A DNA stretch of 64,000 bases from Azorinus chamasolen. Taxonomy: Eukaryota; Mollusca; Bivalvia; Cardiida; Solecurtidae. The translations under genes and the position numbers were made by a program. The DNA lies in the NCBI GenBank assembly GCA_963576725.1, contig OY755239.1, forward strand, positions 56,701,453 to 56,765,452. Direction: 5' to 3'. Of the stretch, positions 60,016-64,000 are shown piece after piece. Positions within the stretch are counted from its first letter, which is position 1. Each line of letters starts with the position of its first letter. The notes under the pieces are model-generated. The model was not told the origin of the DNA and ran no database searches. It saw only the letters and a list, made by a program, of their open reading frames with translations.

Positions 60016-60837
60016 ACCGATTTATCACCGCTCATTACAGAGACATATATAAACACTGTAGACTCTTTTCACGACCCGCTGACCACAGTCAGTACTATTT
60101 ACTGACTCAATCGTTGTCAATAGTTTACACTGGCAAATATTGTGTGCCCTTAAACAAAATGGATGGGGCATAGAATCCAATTTATGCATTTATGTAAAGA
60201 TCTCGAGGTGGTGTAAATTCAATAGTCAGTACAATGATAACTTTGTTTTAAGGTATATTATCTAACAGCTAAACACCAATGTATATTGAATGAGAAGTAG
60301 GTCTTTGTACTTGGATTGTCCTGCTATTTCCCCCGTATTTGAATGAAATGGTGTGATGAATAACTGATTAGGTATTTTACTTAAACCCTAAACATTCACC
60401 AATCCAATAGAGTTGAGTCAATGAAATGATGTTTTATTATATTCACTAAACAAAATTTAATATTATCGGAGATAGTCAAAAATAGAAAGGAAGTCAGGCT
60501 GGAGATGAGACATGAATGTACACAACTACCCCAGAAGCACAAATGAAGTGCGCGAGCACATATACATACATAGATACAAAATTTACATTGGTTCCTTCCC
60601 TGTCACACCATCAAGAGCATTCAAAGGTCAAATTTACTAATGCAGTGCAAAGAGATTAACGAAGAAACCAGAGGAAACCAAAACATAGAACATCACGTTT
60701 AAGCGATATTACTGAACAATATCCTCGTGGAAAAGGAAACTTAACAATTCCTTAATGACTAATGTAATCTTACATTACTTACAGTTCGTTATAGACGTAA
60801 ATTACTTGCCGTAACTTAACGTTTACATAACTGAAAT
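60016..60837. other. unique gap
   Basis: No element or gene recognised. Confidence 0.45.
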
Positions 60838-61199
60838 TAAAGTAAAAGCTCCACAATGCGACCCGTACTGAAAACATACGGGTATTGTTAAAATCAAGCG
60901 ACTGTTTACTGCAAGACAAAAGTAATACTGAGAGCTCTTACTGAGTATTAACCAATTCCCTTCAACTGACGCATTTTGATGCCTCTGCAAAATTTATTTT
61001 TTGCAACCATTATGATAAAAAGAGCATTTGCTGCATATGAGCAATGGTTTCAAGAATTCTAAACGTTTCATTTTTTATGGTAAATGCTTCTTTTCCGTGT
61101 AATTATTCAAAAAGGTTGGGTTTAAAATAGTCTAGGAGGCAATGGGTTAAGCTACTACCAACGTCTTTTTGATTGTTACATTAGAGAAGTTATATTGTA
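60838..61199. mobile_element. P1 element interrupted by T3
   Basis: TAAAGTAAAAGCTCCACAATG at the left and AGAGAAGTTATATTGTA at the right. GACTGTTTACTGCAAGAC and TAATACTGAGAGCTC are arm remnants. T3 sits in the TTAA before GCTACTACC. Confidence 0.72.
60948..61150 (+). mobile_element. T3 nested in a P1 hairpin arm
   Basis: TTAACCAATTCCCTTCAACTG to GGCAATGGGTTAA. The stem is decayed (AACCATTATGATAAAAAG, AGCATTTGCTGCATATGAGC). TTAA is duplicated exactly at the host ATTAAGC site. Confidence 0.82.
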
Positions 61200-61382
61200 A
61201 ATATGTACAGTGATCATGTTTTCCTTCGAGCTATTTTGTGTTTCACAAATAAACAAAACAAATTTTAATTGACAAAGTTTATTGAATAGACTACAGCGTA
61301 AATCTTGAATCACGTTAGACAGCAAGATTTGTCAGTTAGTTGATACTACATGTATATCATCTGTGAAGGTATCGGTGCTATA

Positions 61383-61550
61383 AATACACATTTGCTATAA
61401 ATAGTTAAATTTAGTATAAATATCGGCCTTACAGACAGTTAGCAGCTTAATGTAGGAGCTTTCTGTATGATTTTCATCCTGCTTTAAACAGCCACTTGCC
61501 TAAAAGTATTTAAATTCTTCTCTTCTAGAATACATAGGGTTTACTGTCTA
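61383..61550. mobile_element. P4 element, left arm deleted
   Basis: GTATAAATATCGGCCTTACAG, AGCAGCTTAATGTAGG, then only the right arm AGCTTTCTGTATGA. It ends ACATAGGGTTTACTG. Confidence 0.65.
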
Positions 61551-61812
61551 GATATTCATATTTATGCGACATCTTAAAAGAACAGAACAGAATTTAAAAT
61601 AAGTTTATTTCTGGAGATTGGGCAAATGTAGTAGCTTAATGTTGTATTACATTTGCCATGTAATATACAAACACCTGCTTTTAAAGACGTCTATGTAAAT
61701 AAATCACCTAGTAACCTTAGCCATGTTTTACCGAATCAAATATCTATATACCAGTATCAGTTGTTTTGTGTTGCCCTCGGCACGTTGGTGGTATTGCTAT
61801 AATATAGTCATT
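61551..61812. other. gap with decayed P-type scrap
   Basis: GTAGTAGCTTAATG and TATACAAACACCTGC near 61629-61678 suggest a decayed P hairpin. No gene seen. Confidence 0.35.
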
Positions 61813-62052
61813 TTAACCCTTTCTCTGTTTCAGTACTCATGTGAGAAATTATGACATCATGAATTTTTATTAGCAGAAGTTTTATAATGTAAACCTTTCA
61901 TGGAGAGTTTTTTGCTTTGACGAACACCAGAATCAGATCTATATCGTGTGAAAAGCAAACAGAGCAGACCCTGATCAGACGACTCCTATAGGAGCCGTCT
62001 GATAAGGGTCCACCCTGTCTGCAAATAGGTAGAAAATACGAATGAGTTATAT
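61813..62052 (-). mobile_element. T1b TTAA MITE
   Basis: TTAACCCTTTCTCTGTTTC at the left. Hairpin GACCCTGATCAGACGACTCC / GGAGCCGTCTGATAAGGGTC with apex TATA. The right end ACGAATGAGTTATA is decayed. Confidence 0.86.
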
Positions 62053-62181
62053 TGATTAAGATAAACAGGACGTCTCTGAGGTTTCCATCAGCTCACCAAC
62101 ATTGGCAACAACAAAGACGTTCAGACAACAAACAAAACCCAATAATCAATCCGAAATAAACGTTTGATATCAGTTTATTAT

Positions 62182-62362
62182 TTATCCCTTACAATGCGTG
62201 ACACTAGTCACAAATTCCCTTTGCACACAGTGTGGAACCGGATGAGAGGGCTCCCACAGGAACCCTTGATCAGGGCCTACACTGTCATTTAAATATTCAC
62301 CATAAGCTAGTCCTGTTTGAATTTTGGAATAGTCCATTTGCAAATTCTGCGTTGTAAGGGTG
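62182..62362 (-). mobile_element. T6 MITE
   Basis: TTATCCCTTACAATGCG to GCGTTGTAAGGGTGGG. The hairpin AACCGGATGAGAGGGCTCC / GGAACCCTTGATCAGGGC lies within CACAGTGTGG and CCTACACTGTCA. Confidence 0.83.
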
Positions 62363-62526
62363 GGATGGTACCTATTGAGGGTTGTGTTCCAGATGGAATG
62401 CTGTTATGCAATTAATGAGCACCTGCGGCACTTGTTAAATTACTATTAATAATCGTGTTGAAATAACTAGATTAACTCTTAACACGTTATGAGAATATAA
62501 TGTGTGATCCTATTCGATCTAGCTGT
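62363..62526. other. short gap
   Basis: Nothing recognised. Confidence 0.35.
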
Positions 62527-62648
62527 TGCGAAAGTATTGACGTAGTCTTAAACAGTTTCGATCTTGATGAGGCGTCGAGTTTTTCGGTGCCTCATTTGTA
62601 CCTAAACAGTTCGCAAATGCGAGCCATGTCGCAGAGAACGGACTTAAG
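62527..62648 (-). mobile_element. T5 fragment with hairpin
   Basis: AAACAGTTTCGATCTTGATG pairs with CTCATTTGTACCTAAACAG around CGTCGAGTTTTTCGGTG. GCAAATGCGAGCCATGTCG follows. Confidence 0.65.
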
Positions 62649-63028
62649 GGATAGTAAGAAACCAACGTGTCGGCTCAACGACATTCCGACATGAAACATT
62701 TAAAGAGCTCTTATCAAGCATAATGATATGTTTATTGCTTTTGTGTTTGTAATTCAATTATACTGTTACAAATCAATGGAAATTGGTTGGAAACGTTACC
62801 ACAAACAATAGCGATTTACGACGTGAGTGTTTGGAGATTCCAGAGACAAATTGTATATTTATGGTGCAGACCTTACGTTCACTGTATCGAAATTTTGCCA
62901 TTGGGGGACTTTATTGCATGTAATACACAGCATATTGTTGACATCACGTTTAAAATATAATTTTAAAAGCTTAAGCTTAACGCAATCTATCCTAAAACGA
63001 AATATATAGGTCCAAACCTTTTGCGAAA
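62649..63028. other. unique gap
   Basis: No element or gene recognised. Confidence 0.45.
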
Positions 63029-63243
63029 TTTACCTTTTCAGTGTGGGAAACGAGTCATTAATGTTATTTGCATACAGTATATACCCAGATGGGAGGGATC
63101 CTACAGGACATATACTGATTTCAATGCATCACTTTCGTGTTGTTGTTTTTTCTTTAAAACAAAGTCCGTGAATATTCGCGGAAAGCTCGACCTGTTTGAG
63201 TTTTGAAATAGTCCATCCACACATTCAGCGTCGAAAGGGTTAA
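63029..63243 (+). mobile_element. T7 TTAA MITE, most complete copy
   Basis: ATTTACCTTTTCAGTGTGGGA to AGCGTCGAAAGGGTTAA. The hairpin is reduced (ACCCAGATGGGAGGGATCC, then lost). TTTTGAAATAGTCCATCC is the shared T6/T7 right side. Confidence 0.8.
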
Positions 63244-63351
63244 AGGAAATAAACATAAACTGATACAGCTGGGATTGAGTCCCGTCCGTTTAAATGGACC
63301 AGATAGGTATGTATATAACTGTTCTGAGTTTTGTTAGTTGAATCTATTTCA

Positions 63352-63506
63352 TGTAACTCTTTCCCTTTTGAATATTCATGTCAGAAATGTAAAACTGTAG
63401 AGTCATGTTTATTATAATTTCATAAGCAAGACCCGTCTGATTTGGGTCTACTCTGTTTGCCAAGGTGTAAAAAGGTTGTTTACATGAGACATGAGGGAAG
63501 GGGTTA
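63352..63506 (-). mobile_element. T1b with left arm deleted
   Basis: CTCTTTCCCTTTTGAATATTC to GGAAGGGGTTAA. The left arm is absent, with AAGCAAGACCCGTCTGATTTG joining the body to the right arm. Confidence 0.78.
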
Positions 63507-63730
63507 AGCCATTCTCTCCTACTGACGCCCTTTTGCGCCTCTGTAAAACACATTTATTGAATGCATTGTGATAAATAGAGCATTTGCTCCATAGGCGCAA
63601 ATGCTTTAATTATAACAATGCTTTGAAAGCTAGATATTTCTAAAATTCTCCTTTCTACAGTTGATGCTCCTTTTCGATAGATTAATTCAAAGAGGTTAGG
63701 TCTAAAATAGTCTAGGATGGAATGGATTAA
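63503..63730 (+). mobile_element. T3 TTAA MITE
   Basis: TTAAGCCATTCTCTCCTACTG to GGAATGGATTAA. The hairpin ATTGTGATAAATAGAGC and partner have apex GCTCCATAGGCGC. It shares its left TTAA with the T1b. Confidence 0.87.
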
Positions 63731-63742
63731 ACGAGACTGTGT

Positions 63743-64000
63743 TTAGCTCTTTCGGTACCAAATTTCTAATCGTCATTTGCATCTCAAGACATTTCGTTAG
63801 TTTTATTTCGGCAAACAGAAAGCATAATATTGTTCACAAAACATGTATCACATCATAACAAATAGTAATTAGTAAAATGATGCATAGTGAAAAACCATGG
63901 CATGTTTTCTATACCAAGGATAACACAATAAAGAGCATGCTCTTGTTTCCATTGTGGTCCTCATCACATGTGGCATAACATAGACAGGTTTTAAGATATA
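63743..64000 (-). mobile_element. T4-like start, runs off the window
   Basis: TTTAGCTCTTTCGGTACCAAA and CTAATCGTCATTTGC match the T4 minus start. Beyond about 63800 the sequence diverges and no hairpin is visible before the edge. Confidence 0.45.

Overview
This looks like intergenic or intronic DNA from an animal, and I found no convincing intact protein-coding gene. The best guess is a marine bivalve mollusc. That rests on low GC, very many TACATGTA words, mollusc-type dispersed repeats and extreme density of short palindromic DNA elements; it is inference, not proof. Nearly every ORF of 60-110 codons is a chance reading frame through a repeat.

Two large groups of short non-autonomous DNA transposons (MITEs) fill roughly half the window. 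Names here are local labels. GROUP T (T1a, T1b, T2-T8; usually 210-260 bp) starts TTAACCC and ends GGGTTAA, as expected for piggyBac-type elements with TTAA target duplications. Each T family has its own ends but carries a central imperfect hairpin. GROUP P (P1-P6; about 200 bp) starts TACAGTAAAACC or similar and ends GGTTTTACTGTA, as expected for Tc1/mariner/pogo-type elements with TA target duplications. These also carry a long central hairpin, usually containing GCAGGTGG, TGCTTAATGCAGG and a GCTCC/GGAGC apex. A third family, H (about 190 bp, ends near AGAGCTACAGATAA and TTATCTGGACCTCT), has a very long near-perfect central palindrome. Orientation signs follow arbitrary family conventions.

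Layout: 1-41375 is dense in T, P and H elements, many nested or joined end to end, with short unique gaps. The longer gaps are 2932-3528, 4223-4864, 5058-6001, 9181-9768, 29444-30341, 34589-35474 and 37650-38884. Between 41376 and 46828 palindromes thin out, and a decayed minus-strand integrase-core (DDE-type) transposase gene lies at about 41750-43060. Its right terminal sequence (43269-43279) matches both ends of a short palindromic element at 14207-14577, giving a plausible parent and derivative pair. From 46829 to 64000 the T/P/H landscape resumes, with a tRNA-derived SINE at 47730-48030 and a large terminal-inverted-repeat element at 57624-58023.

The main biological interest is the hairpin system. 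Unrelated TTAA and TA families share hairpin apices. Several T families share one conserved A/T mismatch at the same stem position. T elements have repeatedly landed in the TTAA carried by P hairpin arms. Several copies are mosaics in which hairpin modules have been swapped, collapsed or extended by fold-back copying. No TTAA- or TA-type transposase source is visible here, so mobility would have to be supplied elsewhere.
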